Assembly (NCBI RefSeq): GCF_004765605.1
Contig: NZ_SRLC01000001.1
Coordinates: forward strand, 186,001-250,000
Source: Hymenobacter aquaticus
GTDB lineage: Bacteria; Bacteroidota; Bacteroidia; Cytophagales; Hymenobacteraceae
DNA: 64,000 bases
Direction of reading: 5' to 3'
Shown here: piece after piece, positions 45,001 through 52,434 of the stretch
Numbering within the stretch: position 1 is the first letter of the stretch
Layout of the letters: each line of letters begins with the position of its first letter
Program-made: the position numbers and the translations under genes
Notes under the pieces: model-generated
The model's database searches: none
What the model was told of the DNA's origin: nothing
The model's input: the letters and a program-made list of their open reading frames with translations, nothing else

Positions 45001-46816
45001 CACCCAGGAGTACCTGCTGGAAGGCAGCAACCTGCCGGCCAACGCGCCGGTGGCCCTCAGCAGCAACAACCCCGCCGTCGACTTCTCCCTGAACGGGGGC
45101 GCCAGCTACGTAAGCACCGCTTCGCTGACGGCCTCGGCCAGCGGCAGCCTCAGCCAGACGGTGCGGGTGCGGTTTTCCGCGCCGGCCACGGCCGGGACTA
45201 CCACTGCCACGATCAGCAATGAAAGTGGAGCGCTGTCGGCACCGGTAGCGGTAACGGGCAACGCCAGTGAGCCGGCCGCCTCCACGCCGTTTACGCCGGG
45301 TAACCTGGCCCTGGTGCGGGTGGGGGATGGCAGCGCGGCGCTGACCTCGGCCGCCACTCCCATCTTTATCGACGAGTACACGCCCGCCGGAACGCTGGTG
45401 CGCAGCATTGCCGTGCCCACCGCCCCCGCCGGCAGCAACTTCGCCCTGACGGCCAACGGCACCTCGAGCACCAATGGGCTGGTGACTTTGTCGCCTAACC
45501 GGCAGTTCCTCACTTTGGCGGGCTACAACGCGGCCCCCGGGACGGCCAGCGTGGCTACGGCCAGCGGCGTCGAGCGGGTTGTGGGCCTAATTACGGCTAA
45601 CGGGAGCATCAACACCAGCACCCGCATGACCGACGGCTACCTGGGTGGCGACATTCGCTCGGCAGTTACCACCGATGGCACCGGCTTCTGGACGGCGGGC
45701 AACGGCGGGGGCAGCACGGCTAACCTGGCTTCGGGCGGCACCCGCTACGTGGCCTTCGGCAGCAGCGGCACTTCTACCCAGCTCAGCACCACCCCGACCA
45801 ATACCCGCGTGGCGGCCATTTACTTCGATCAGCTGTTCGTGAGCACCGGCTCCGGTAGCAACGTGGGCATCAACACCGTGGGTACGGGAGTGCCAACCGA
45901 TGCCGGGCACGCTACCACGCTGGTAGCTGGCCTAACGGCCGGGGATGCCTACGGCTACGTGTTCTTTGACCTGACCGATGCCGTAGCCGGCCCCGATGTG
46001 GTATACGTGGCCGACGGCAACGCCGGAATTCGTAAATACTCCCTGGTGGGCAGCAGTTGGGTGCAGAATGGCTCTACCATTTCCGGAGGTGGGGCTCTGC
46101 GGGGCCTGGCCGGCTCGCGCACGGCGGCAGGTATCCGCCTGTTTGCTACCAGCGCCGGTAACCTGTACACCGTGCTCGACGACGTAGCTTACAACACGGC
46201 CCCCAGCACTACTACGCTTACTTCCCTGGCCCTGGCGGGTACCAACCAAGCTTTCCGCGGCCTGAGCTTTGCTCCCGGTTCGCCGGTGGTGTTGCCCGTC
46301 AAGCTCACCGCCTTTACGGCCGAGCGGCAGCAAGGCAGCGTGGCCATTCGCTGGACCACGGCTTCGGAGCACAACAGCGCGCATTTCCAGGTTGAGCGCA
46401 GCGACGACGGCAAAAAGTTCGCCGTGGTGGCCCAGGTGGCTGCGCAGGGGCAGAGCACCCGCACCCAGCACTACACCGCCCTCGACCAGCAGCCTTCCAC
46501 CCGGTTGTCGTACTACCGCCTGCGGCAGGTCGACCAGGATGGCACGGCGGCGTACTCACCGGTCGTAACGGTGCGGCCCGCCCAGGAAGCGCTGCTGTAC
46601 CCGAATCCCGTGCAGCGGTTGCTCACGGTGCAGTTGCCCCAAACCCCGGCGGCTACCACGCTGGTGCAGATTACGGACTTGTCGGGCCGGGCGTGCATCA
46701 GCCGCCGCATCGGGCAGGGCGAGCAACTGGACGTGCAGGGCTTGCAGCCCGGTACCTACCTGGTGTACGTAGGCGAAGGTGCCAGCCGGGTCGTGCAAAA
46801 GGTTGTGAAAAACTAG
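42014..46816 (+). CDS. Very large T9SS-exported multidomain surface protein
   Basis: A 1600-aa protein with a signal peptide (FLLILLPLAGKGQ). Visible modules are a jelly-roll-like domain (about 40-200, GFDNDGYTMTD...MRLDDVELKG), two related Fn3-like repeats (about 205-320 and 325-430, each with GTSYDVYFIAEDN / GTTYDVYVVAEDA), an IPT/TIG domain (about 435-520, VTGLNPTFGPVGTAV) and a further Fn3-like domain (about 520-615). A second jelly roll follows (about 625-775), then Ig-like parts and a propeller-like section (about 1095-1420). It ends in the shared VLPVKLTAFTAERQQGSVAI module and a sorting domain (LYPNPVQRLLTVQL, LQPGTYLVYVGEG, KVVKN). Likely an adhesin or matrix protein. Confidence 0.85.
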   Translation: MPTTSTLFRPFRSAVWSFLFLLILLPLAGKGQSTVFRETMGTVSSNTAISAHETNNGFDNDGYTMTDGGAANPADIRISSPSAGYTGASGFANVFFTASGERGFAIEGIDAAGFTGLSLGFAVRKESAANTTFGTLVVEYWDGTAYQPLTVSGLPASTAGAGWYLITGVSLPAAAQINDLKIRFRKTAGTMRLDDVELKGTDATPPAFLNGYPTLSAITASGFTALTKLNEAGKTYFVVVADNAAVPTVAEIKAGQSSGGGAPVASGTISTAAATEGSRGVTGLSAGTSYDVYFIAEDNLTPTPNIQGAPIKLDVTTLATADTTPPVFASGSPTATGVTVTGFTLSSTLDEVGTTYYVVLASGASAPSSAQVKAGQNASGTAAAVKGSVANPTANTAATTAVTGLTGGTTYDVYVVAEDAPLNLQAAPVKLTVTTAPAPPTVTGLNPTFGPVGTAVAIAGTGLSTITGVTFGGVAATGVTATATQVTATVASGTPLGAGIVVLSDGTTTYQAPGTFTVTAAPTVTTTAASNVTATTATSGGSVTSNNATISGRGVVYATTANPRIGGSGVAQVTATGTTGSFTSNLTALSGSTTYYVAAYATSEFGTTYGPDQTFTTLAPFAGLFEDFEVTTPTKSSYPIGTVTTANGSWTFDEAVVGNLSNDKKNGTKSARLRGGSIYMNFNKANGAGLVTITAASFGTDSPSSYAIDISTDDGVTYDAFTSDVIAATSTLTATQFAVNVPGAIRLRVRHVGGSVGNNPRLNIDDITITDFTGTATTIAAPTFAGTSFCTTTAATFPVDFVPSGTFAATNDFSVQLSNAAGSFASPVVVGTVTDNPGTATPITVSVTIPAGTASGTGYKLRVVANDPARNGAASAAITLVNSPTVTVAPNAPQTLLPNANGTPLVATETPAAVSRQWFYTTPSNTTPTAISGATGLSYTPSFATPDTYYVTVVSTFAACGSVASSAVTITVAAPVATLTATPNALTINATTNQTGTQEYLLEGSNLPANAPVALSSNNPAVDFSLNGGASYVSTASLTASASGSLSQTVRVRFSAPATAGTTTATISNESGALSAPVAVTGNASEPAASTPFTPGNLALVRVGDGSAALTSAATPIFIDEYTPAGTLVRSIAVPTAPAGSNFALTANGTSSTNGLVTLSPNRQFLTLAGYNAAPGTASVATASGVERVVGLITANGSINTSTRMTDGYLGGDIRSAVTTDGTGFWTAGNGGGSTANLASGGTRYVAFGSSGTSTQLSTTPTNTRVAAIYFDQLFVSTGSGSNVGINTVGTGVPTDAGHATTLVAGLTAGDAYGYVFFDLTDAVAGPDVVYVADGNAGIRKYSLVGSSWVQNGSTISGGGALRGLAGSRTAAGIRLFATSAGNLYTVLDDVAYNTAPSTTTLTSLALAGTNQAFRGLSFAPGSPVVLPVKLTAFTAERQQGSVAIRWTTASEHNSAHFQVERSDDGKKFAVVAQVAAQGQSTRTQHYTALDQQPSTRLSYYRLRQVDQDGTAAYSPVVTVRPAQEALLYPNPVQRLLTVQLPQTPAATTLVQITDLSGRACISRRIGQGEQLDVQGLQPGTYLVYVGEGASRVVQKVVKN

Positions 46817-46848
46817 GCCGCCCTATTTTTCGCCCGCGTGAATCCACT

Positions 46849-46884
46849 AAAAAAAGCCTGCTACGGTGAGTAGCAGGCTTTTTT
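46849..46884 (+). terminator. Terminator after second T9SS cargo gene
   Basis: AAAAAAGCCTGCTAC (ending 46864) pairs with GTAGCAGGCTTTTTT (46870-46884). Confidence 0.9.
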
Positions 46885-47065
46885 GTGTCTGGGCGGTAGT
46901 ACGATAATCAGAAAATATGGTTTATAACTATTGGGTTAATATTTTATATATTGCCGATACGTGAAAAAAGAAAAGATTCTGATTACTTCTGAGTCTACGC
47001 TTCGCCCTTTTATCTGCCGTCCGTCACAACACACCTCCTGATCTGAACTCATAGCTAGTTGGCCC

Positions 47066-48202
47066 ATGAAAAGAACAACCGCAACACACCTACTATTTGC
47101 CGGCCTGATGCTTTGCCCGCTGTTAAGCTGGAGCCAAGCCCAAAACCTGACCCAGAACTTCGATAGCCAGACGACTACATCACTACCGTACACGACAACT
47201 GGCACCGGTGGCGTAGCGGCAGCAGTGGGGGTAAGTAGCTCCAATGGCTACCAAGTGGCCAAAAACAACAATGGCAACACAGCAGTTCTGGGCACGCTCG
47301 AAACCGATGTCATTCGGACTACTTCAGGGGCTACTACCACTTTCAAGCTGCGCCTGTCTGTCACGGGCAGCGGCATGAGCAATAATGACGGCTCCGTCAC
47401 TATTGCACTTCGCACGAATGGCGGTGCTTACGGCGGAGCCGGCAATACGCTAACAATTACTGGGCCCACCTCCGGGAATACCAACGTGCCGTGGGCGTAT
47501 GGTACCGGTACCCTAAACGGCACGATGGGTTCATTGGGAACAACAGCCGTGACCAGTGGCAACGGAGCCGGCTCAATCTCGATTACTCTACCGGCCAATA
47601 CAACCTCGGTGCAGGCCAGAATATCATTCGACGTACCCAAACAGTCTCAGCTGAACGTAGACGACGTACAGTTCGACAGCAACAGCCCGCTGCCCGTGGA
47701 GCTGGTCGCCTTCAGTGCCAGCCGCCAGAGCAACACGGTGCAGCTGAAGTGGACCACGGCCAGCGAAACCAACAGCAACCGGTTCGAGGTGCAGCGCAGC
47801 GCCGATGGGCAGAGCTTTGCCACCATCAATACGGTAGCCGGCGCGGGCACTACCACCACGGCCACCAACTACCTGAGCGTCGATGCGGCGCCCCTGGCGG
47901 GCACGAGCTACTACCGCCTGCGGCAGATAGATACCGACGGCAGCGTGTCGTATTCGCCCGTGCGGGTCGTGGGAGCAGTTCTGGCTATGGTTTACCCCAG
48001 CCCGACCTATGACCTGTTGAACCTGCCCGCCACGGCCGCCGGCGCTGCTTACCGCGTGCTAAATACCACCGGGCAAACCGTAATGCAGGGAACTGTACCG
48101 AAATCGGGGGCGCTTACCATGCGCGAATTGAAGCCCGGGGGCTACTTCCTGGAAATTACCAACAATGGGGAACTAAGCCGGCAGCGCTTTGTGCGAGAAT
48201 AA
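47066..48202 (+). CDS. Smaller T9SS-exported surface protein
   Basis: A 378-aa protein with a signal peptide (LLSWSQAQ). Residues 25-205 are one jelly-roll-like domain (LTQNFDSQTTTSLPY at the start, QSQLNVDDVQFDS at the end). Residues 210-300 are the module shared with the two genes upstream (PLPVELVAFSASRQSNTVQL, WTTASETNSNRFEVQRSADG). The last 75 are a divergent sorting domain (VYPSPTYDLLNL, VLNTTGQTVMQG, LKPGGYFLEI, RQRFVRE). It is exported by the T9SS and anchored or released at the surface; molecular role unknown. Confidence 0.85.
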   Translation: MKRTTATHLLFAGLMLCPLLSWSQAQNLTQNFDSQTTTSLPYTTTGTGGVAAAVGVSSSNGYQVAKNNNGNTAVLGTLETDVIRTTSGATTTFKLRLSVTGSGMSNNDGSVTIALRTNGGAYGGAGNTLTITGPTSGNTNVPWAYGTGTLNGTMGSLGTTAVTSGNGAGSISITLPANTTSVQARISFDVPKQSQLNVDDVQFDSNSPLPVELVAFSASRQSNTVQLKWTTASETNSNRFEVQRSADGQSFATINTVAGAGTTTTATNYLSVDAAPLAGTSYYRLRQIDTDGSVSYSPVRVVGAVLAMVYPSPTYDLLNLPATAAGAAYRVLNTTGQTVMQGTVPKSGALTMRELKPGGYFLEITNNGELSRQRFVRE

Positions 48203-48224
48203 TTCACGGCTTGTTACTGTACAC

Positions 48225-48258
48225 AAAAAAAGCCTCTTCCGCGGAAGAGGCTTTTTTT
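48225..48258 (+). terminator. Terminator after third T9SS cargo gene (bidirectional)
   Basis: Near-continuous palindrome centred at 48241/48242 (AAGCCTCTTCCG and CGGAAGAGGCTT) with A7 and T7 flanks. It also serves the convergent iscA operon. Confidence 0.9.
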
Positions 48259-48284
48259 GCTAAAAGCGACTGGCAAATTACTGA

Positions 48285-48611
48285 CTACACCGAGAAACTC
48301 TCGCCGCAGCCGCAGGTGCGCGACGCATTCGGGTTGTCGAAGTAGAATCCCTTGCCATTGAGACCATCCGAGAAGTCGAGCTGAGTGCCGGCCAGATACA
48401 AAAAGCTTTTCATATCAACGACTACCCGCACGCCTTTGTCTTCAAACTCCTGGTCCATGGGCTTCACCTCGTTGTCGAAATCGAGCTTGTAAGAGAGGCC
48501 CGAGCAGCCGCCCCCGGCTACGGAAGCCCGCAGGCGGTACGTCGCGTCGAGCTGCGCGTCCGACATCAGACGCTCTACTTTCTCCTTGGCTTTTTCAGAA
48601 ACGGTAATCAT
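48285..48611 (-). CDS. iscA: A-type iron-sulfur carrier (IscA/HesB family)
   Basis: A 108-aa A-type carrier that passes Fe-S clusters to target enzymes. The three conserved cysteines are C36 (AGGGCSGLSY), C100 and C102 (TCGCGESF). The start at 48611 (MITVSEKAKEKV) matches the family; in-frame sequence further upstream is not conserved. Last gene of the minus-strand iscS-iscU-unknown-iscA cluster, so a role in cluster delivery in the Isc system is well supported. ErpA or SufA-type carriers are close relatives. Confidence 0.9.
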   Translation of the reverse strand: MITVSEKAKEKVERLMSDAQLDATYRLRASVAGGGCSGLSYKLDFDNEVKPMDQEFEDKGVRVVVDMKSFLYLAGTQLDFSDGLNGKGFYFDNPNASRTCGCGESFSV

Positions 48612-48703
48612 GGCTGGTGGCAGTACTGGGTGTGGCGTACTTGGTAGGCAAACAACGAGTGGGGCAGAAGAGTGTCCCGCCCCTAGGAGCTTGCTACCGG
48701 TTA

Positions 48704-49111
48704 CTACGAAGAAGGATTGAGCACAACACTGAATACGGTAATCGTGTTCAGGTCGCGTCCGTAATACAATTTGTCGAGGGCTTCGTAGGCATTGTGGGCC
48801 CGGAAGTAGGAAGTCTGCAGCTCTTTGTCGCCGCGGGCCCGCCACTGAATGGTGTAGGAGCTCTCCGTGTCGCGCAGGCGCTGCACGTAGGTCAGCATCT
48901 TGCGCAACGCATCCAGCTTGTCGTAGCCTTCCTCGTAGCGAAACAGGAAACTCTGGTGGTGGCGCGGATTGACGGTAATCAGATCCAGGCGCACCAGGCC
49001 ATCCAGCTGCCGGTACTCGAACAGCAGATTGCCCGGACCCATGCCCAGGTAATCCTCAATCTGCTTCTGGATCCGGCTGCTTTCGACGTGAATGTCGGGC
49101 GAAACTTCCAT
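48704..49111 (-). CDS. Conserved-looking protein in the isc operon, unknown function
   Basis: A 135-aa soluble protein: MEVSPDIHVESSRIQKQIEDYLGMGPG, VRLDLITVNPRHHQSFLFRYEEG, YTIQWRARGDKELQTSYFRA, YYGRDLNTITVFSVVLNPSS. It reads as a compact alpha/beta protein with no cysteines, so it is unlikely to bind a cluster itself. Its position between iscU and iscA suggests a link to Fe-S assembly or simple hitch-hiking. The start at 49111 avoids a repeat-derived leader; an ATG at 49132 is possible. No family recognised. Confidence 0.65.
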   Translation of the reverse strand: MEVSPDIHVESSRIQKQIEDYLGMGPGNLLFEYRQLDGLVRLDLITVNPRHHQSFLFRYEEGYDKLDALRKMLTYVQRLRDTESSYTIQWRARGDKELQTSYFRAHNAYEALDKLYYGRDLNTITVFSVVLNPSS

Positions 49112-49130
49112 TGGGGGACTGTTAAAAGCC

Positions 49131-49203
49131 AATTGCTGATTGTTGACTGCGGGTTAGGCTCCGGATTGGCCGGAGAACAACTGGCAGTCGACAATCAGCA
49201 ATT
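49131..49203. repeat. Inverted repeat between iscU and the next gene
   Basis: Left arm 49131-49150 and right arm 49184-49203 match at 19 of 20 positions (AATTGCTGATTGTTGACTGC on the left). Inside lies a second hairpin CTCCGG/CCGGAG (49159-49164, 49170-49175). The whole can fold into a cruciform or a stable mRNA hairpin. Confidence 0.9.
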
Positions 49204-49212
49204 AACAACCAC

Positions 49213-49629
49213 TTAATGGTGAGCCTTGGCCTCTTCCAGGGCGGGCATGCCGTTCTTGACGCGGTAGTCGTTGATGGCCGACTTAATGGCGTCCTCGGCC
49301 AGCACCGAGCAGTGAATCTTCACCGGGGGCAGCGCCAGCTCTTCCACGATTTCCATGTTGTCGATGGCCAGAGCCTCGTCCACGGTTTTGCCTTTCAGCC
49401 ATTCCGTCGCCAGCGACGAAGAGGCAATGGCCGAGCCGCAGCCGAAGGTTTTAAACTTGGCGTCGGTGATGGTGTTGGTGGTTTCGTCCACCTCAATCTG
49501 CAGGCGCATTACGTCGCCGCACTCGGGGGCACCCACCAGGCCCGTACCTACGTTCTTTTTGCTTTTGTCCAGCGTGCCCACGTTGCGGGGGTTGCTGTAG
49601 TGGTCGATTACTTTATCGGAGTAAGCCAT
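49213..49629 (-). CDS. iscU: Fe-S cluster scaffold IscU
   Basis: A 138-aa scaffold on which IscS builds Fe-S clusters. The cluster ligands are C37 with D39 (GAPECGDVM), C64 (FGCGSAIASSS) and C107 (KIHCSVLAEDA). The LPPVK motif (residues 100-104), which the chaperone HscA recognises, is present although hscA/hscB are not in this window. Length matches the family (about 128-140). Second gene of the isc cluster, 114 bp after iscS, a gap filled by AATTC-type repeats. Confidence 0.95.
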   Translation of the reverse strand: MAYSDKVIDHYSNPRNVGTLDKSKKNVGTGLVGAPECGDVMRLQIEVDETTNTITDAKFKTFGCGSAIASSSLATEWLKGKTVDEALAIDNMEIVEELALPPVKIHCSVLAEDAIKSAINDYRVKNGMPALEEAKAHH

Positions 49630-49634
49630 TTTCT

Positions 49635-49730
49635 TGAATTCTGAATGTTAAATTATGAATTCTGAATTAGTTGCTGGTCTTCGGAATGATGGTTAATTCA
49701 AAATTCAGCATTCATAATTCAGAATTGCGA
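49635..49730. repeat. AATTC-type inverted repeat between iscS and iscU
   Basis: AATTCTGAATT (49658-49668) pairs with AATTCAGAATT (49716-49726). Flanking copies of GAATTCTGAAT and TTCATAATTC/AATTCAAAATTC make the left and right halves imperfect inverted copies. It is the same family as 19907-20025. The A/T content is far above that of the flanking genes. Confidence 0.8.
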
Positions 49731-49743
49731 AGCAAAGCGGAGC

Positions 49744-50958
49744 CTAGTGCTCAGCCCACTCAATTTTGCTGAGGTCGATGCCTTCCTTGAACATCTCCCA
49801 CAGGGGCGACATTTCGCGGAGCTTGGTCACGGCTTCTTTTACGTGGTTGATGGCGTAATCGATCTGCTCTTCCGTGGTAAAGCGGCTCAGGCCGAAGCGC
49901 AGCGAGCTGTGGGCCAGATCGTCGCTCAGGCCCAGGGCCTTAAGCACGTACGAGGGCTCCAGCGAAGCCGAGGTGCAGGCCGAGCCCGACGAGACGGCCA
50001 AGTCTTTCACGCCCATCATCAGGCCTTCGCCTTCCACGTACTTAAAGGAGATGTTGGTCACATGGGGCAGGCGGTGTTCGCGCGAGCCGTTCACGTAGCT
50101 TTCTTCCAGCGTCAGCAGCTCGCGCTCCAGCTTGTCGCGCATCGCCGAGAGGCGGGCCGTGTCGGCCGCCATTTCCAGGCGGGCCAGCTCACAGGCTTTG
50201 CCCAGGCCCACGATGCCGGGCACGTTCAGGGTACCGGAACGCATGCCGCGCTCGTGGCCGCCGCCGTCCATCTGGGCGGTTACTTTCACCCGCGGGTTCT
50301 TGCGACGCACGTACAGGGCACCTACGCCCTTGGGGCCGTACATCTTGTGGGCCGTGAAGGCCATGATGTCGATGCCGTCGGCAATAACGTCCACCGGAAT
50401 CTTGCCTACGGCCTGGGTGCCGTCGGTCATGAACAGGGCGCCGTGCTTGTGGGCAATGGCGGCAATTTCGCGAATCGGCTGAATGGTGCCGGTTTCGTTG
50501 TTGCCGTACATGATGGTCACCAGAATGGTCTGGGGCGTCATGGCCGCCTCCAGGTCAGCCAGGCTGATCAGGCCTTCCGAGTTGACGGGCAGGTAGGTTA
50601 CGCGGCCCCCCAGCTTCTCGATGTGCTTGCAGGTGTCGAGCACGGCTTTGTGCTCGGTGGTGGCGGTAATGATGTGGTTGCCCTTCTGAGCGTACATCTC
50701 ATATACCCCCTTGATGCCCAGGTTGTCGGACTCAGTGGCGCCCGAGGTGAAGATAATCTCCTTGGAATCGCAGTTGATGAGCGAGGCAATCTGCTCACGG
50801 GCGTAGTCGACGGCTTCTTCCGCGGCCCAGCCGAAGGGGTGGTTGCGGGAAGCGGCGTTGCCGAACACCTCGGTCAGATAAGGCATCATGGCCTCCAACA
50901 CGCGTGGGTCCAGCGGAGTGGTAGCGTTGTTGTCGAGGTAAATAGGTAGCTTGAGCAT
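49744..50958 (-). CDS. iscS: Cysteine desulfurase IscS
   Basis: A 404-aa PLP enzyme that takes sulfur from cysteine for Fe-S clusters and thiolated tRNAs. The PLP lysine is K205 ([13 protein letters not shown]) and the active-site cysteine C328 lies in the long flexible loop [21 protein letters not shown] typical of IscS rather than SufS. Other motifs are [26 protein letters not shown] and [11 protein letters not shown]. First gene of the minus-strand isc cluster. No iscR lies upstream, so regulation is unclear. Confidence 0.95.
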   Translation of the reverse strand: MLKLPIYLDNNATTPLDPRVLEAMMPYLTEVFGNAASRNHPFGWAAEEAVDYAREQIASLINCDSKEIIFTSGATESDNLGIKGVYEMYAQKGNHIITATTEHKAVLDTCKHIEKLGGRVTYLPVNSEGLISLADLEAAMTPQTILVTIMYGNNETGTIQPIREIAAIAHKHGALFMTDGTQAVGKIPVDVIADGIDIMAFTAHKMYGPKGVGALYVRRKNPRVKVTAQMDGGGHERGMRSGTLNVPGIVGLGKACELARLEMAADTARLSAMRDKLERELLTLEESYVNGSREHRLPHVTNISFKYVEGEGLMMGVKDLAVSSGSACTSASLEPSYVLKALGLSDDLAHSSLRFGLSRFTTEEQIDYAINHVKEAVTKLREMSPLWEMFKEGIDLSKIEWAEH

Positions 50959-51120
50959 GGCTCGGAGTATGTAAATCAGCGAAAAACCAGAGAAAGCAGG
51001 CGAATCCTAGTGGAGAATGATTCGCAGGTAGAACACCAAAACCGGTGAACAGGTTTTACTTTGTGCCACAAAAGTAGATATATTCCAAATAGCGTCCATC
51101 AGCTTCCCACCCCAACTTTC

Positions 51121-51540
51121 ATGTTTACCAATCTTGAACATCTCGGCCTAGCCGTGCACGACCTCGAAGCAGCCACGGCGCTCTACACGACCTTGCTCGG
51201 GCAAGCGCCCTATAAAAAGGAGCACGTAGCCAGTGAGGCCGTGGATACCGTGTTTTTTCAGGTGGGCGGCTCCAAGATTGAGCTGCTGGCCGGCACCTCG
51301 CCCGACAGTGCCATTACCAAGTACCTGGGTAAGAAACCGGAAGGCATTCACCACGTGGCTTTCGAAGTCGACGACATCCGGGCCGAAATGGCGCGGCTGC
51401 GGCAGGAGGGCTTCACCCTGCTGAACGAGGAGCCCAAGCGCGGGGCCGACAACAAGCTGGTGTGCTTCGTGCATCCCAAAAGCGCGGCCGGCGTACTGGT
51501 AGAGCTGTGCCAATCCATCAGCCCCCTCGACCATGACTAA
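51121..51540 (+). CDS. mce: Methylmalonyl-CoA epimerase
   Basis: A 139-aa VOC-fold protein that interconverts R- and S-methylmalonyl-CoA on the way to propionyl-CoA or succinyl-CoA. Family features are FTNLEHLGLAVHDLEAATAL at the start, VFFQVGGSKIELLAGTSPDSAITKYL, GIHHVAFEVDDI (metal His) and VELCQ at the end, giving the His/Glu metal site. The start at 51121 fits the family. It overlaps tsaC by 8 bp, so the two genes form an operon although their roles differ. Confidence 0.9.
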   Translation: MFTNLEHLGLAVHDLEAATALYTTLLGQAPYKKEHVASEAVDTVFFQVGGSKIELLAGTSPDSAITKYLGKKPEGIHHVAFEVDDIRAEMARLRQEGFTLLNEEPKRGADNKLVCFVHPKSAAGVLVELCQSISPLDHD

Positions 51541-52126
51541 TAATACGAACAGCAATTTCTTTCGCCAGGAGGTGGATGCCGCCGTGGACGTGCTCCTGCT
51601 GCAACAGGTGATTCTCTATCCCACCGATACGGTGTGGGGCCTGGGCTGCGACGCGGAAGTGCCGCCGGCCGTGGAGAAGATCTACAAGATCAAGCAGCGG
51701 CCGGCCGAGAAAGGCTGCATCGTGCTGGTGGCCGACGAGGCCATGTTTGCCAAGTACGCCGCCGTGGTGCCCCCGAATCTGACGGAGCTGCTGGCCGCCC
51801 AGGAGCGGCCCACGACCTACATCGTGCAGGGCAGCCGCCACCTGGCGCCCAACCTGCTGGCCCCCGACGGCACCATCGGGCTGCGCGTGGTCCAGAACGA
51901 CGAGTTTACCCGCAAAGTAGTGCGCCGCCTGGGCCACGGCCTGGTATCTACCTCGGCCAACCTGAGCGGGGAGCCCACGGCCGCCATCTACTCCGAAGTC
52001 AGCCCGGCCATCGTGCGCGCCGTCGACTACGTGGTAAGCTGGCGGCAGGAGGACGAAACCCGGTCCCAGCCCTCAAAAGTAGTGCGGGTGCTGCCCGACG
52101 GCGGCCTGGAAGTAGTGCGGGGTTAA
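51533..52126 (+). CDS. tsaC: L-threonylcarbamoyladenylate synthase (YrdC/Sua5 family)
   Basis: A 197-aa enzyme making the activated threonylcarbamoyl group for t6A37 in tRNA. Motifs are ILYPTDTVWGLGCDAEV, YKIKQRPAEKGCIVLV (KxR near-variant), LAPDGTIGLRVV and LVSTSANLSGEPTA. It has only the YrdC domain, without the Sua5 C-terminal extension. Its start lies inside the mce gene, and it is followed by a repeat-rich intergenic region. Confidence 0.9.
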   Translation: MTNNTNSNFFRQEVDAAVDVLLLQQVILYPTDTVWGLGCDAEVPPAVEKIYKIKQRPAEKGCIVLVADEAMFAKYAAVVPPNLTELLAAQERPTTYIVQGSRHLAPNLLAPDGTIGLRVVQNDEFTRKVVRRLGHGLVSTSANLSGEPTAAIYSEVSPAIVRAVDYVVSWRQEDETRSQPSKVVRVLPDGGLEVVRG

Positions 52127-52393
52127 TGTGCTCAGGTGCTAATGTGTTGTGAATGTGCCAATGACGTTCCGTCATTGCGGGGTGCAGTCAAGGTAACCCG
52201 TCTTCTGCGCAGTACGAAGTGACCTTTTAAACTGAAAAGCCCTTTCCCGCATGAGCAGGAAAGGGCTTTCTAGTAAAAGGCTCGGCACGCTTTAGAGGAC
52301 GGATTGCTTCATGCCCCGCAGGGACACATTCTCCACATTCCACCACATTAACAACCATTAGCACATTACCCACATTCGCACATCAGCACATTA
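52125..52393. repeat. Composite inverted repeat with AATGTG/CACATT ends (MITE-like)
   Basis: Outer left: AATGTG at 52125, 52141 and 52152. Outer right: CACATT at 52325, 52334, 52344, 52362, 52371 and 52387 plus variants. Next inward, TGCGGGG...CCGTC (about 52176-52202) faces GACGGATTGCTTCATGCCCC (about 52299-52318). The centre is a perfect 12-bp hairpin. A small hairpin CAATGACG/CGTCATTG lies at 52159-52177. The symmetry spans nearly the whole 308-bp gap between tsaC and cca. Confidence 0.75.
52236..52270 (+). terminator. Terminator after mce-tsaC
   Basis: AAAGCCCTTTCC (52236-52247) pairs with GGAAAGGGCTTT (52258-52269). It is the centre of the composite repeat. Confidence 0.8.
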
Positions 52394-52399
52394 AACAAT

Positions 52400-52407
52400 T
52401 ACCTTTG
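52400..52407 (+). promoter_or_regulatory. Candidate -7 box for cca
   Basis: TACCTTTG matches TAnnTTTG exactly and lies 27 bp before the ATG, a spacing similar to the padR promoter. The -33 region shows only TTCG at 52375-52378, inside the CACATT repeats. Confidence 0.4.
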
Positions 52408-52434
52408 CGGCCGTTTTAACTGTCCGCGTTGCGC

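Noticed and set aside
52325..52392. CACATT cluster as a CRISPR or iteron origin
   Set aside because: The 6-mers are irregularly spaced and mirrored by AATGTG on the other side, which fits an inverted element better; no replication gene is near.
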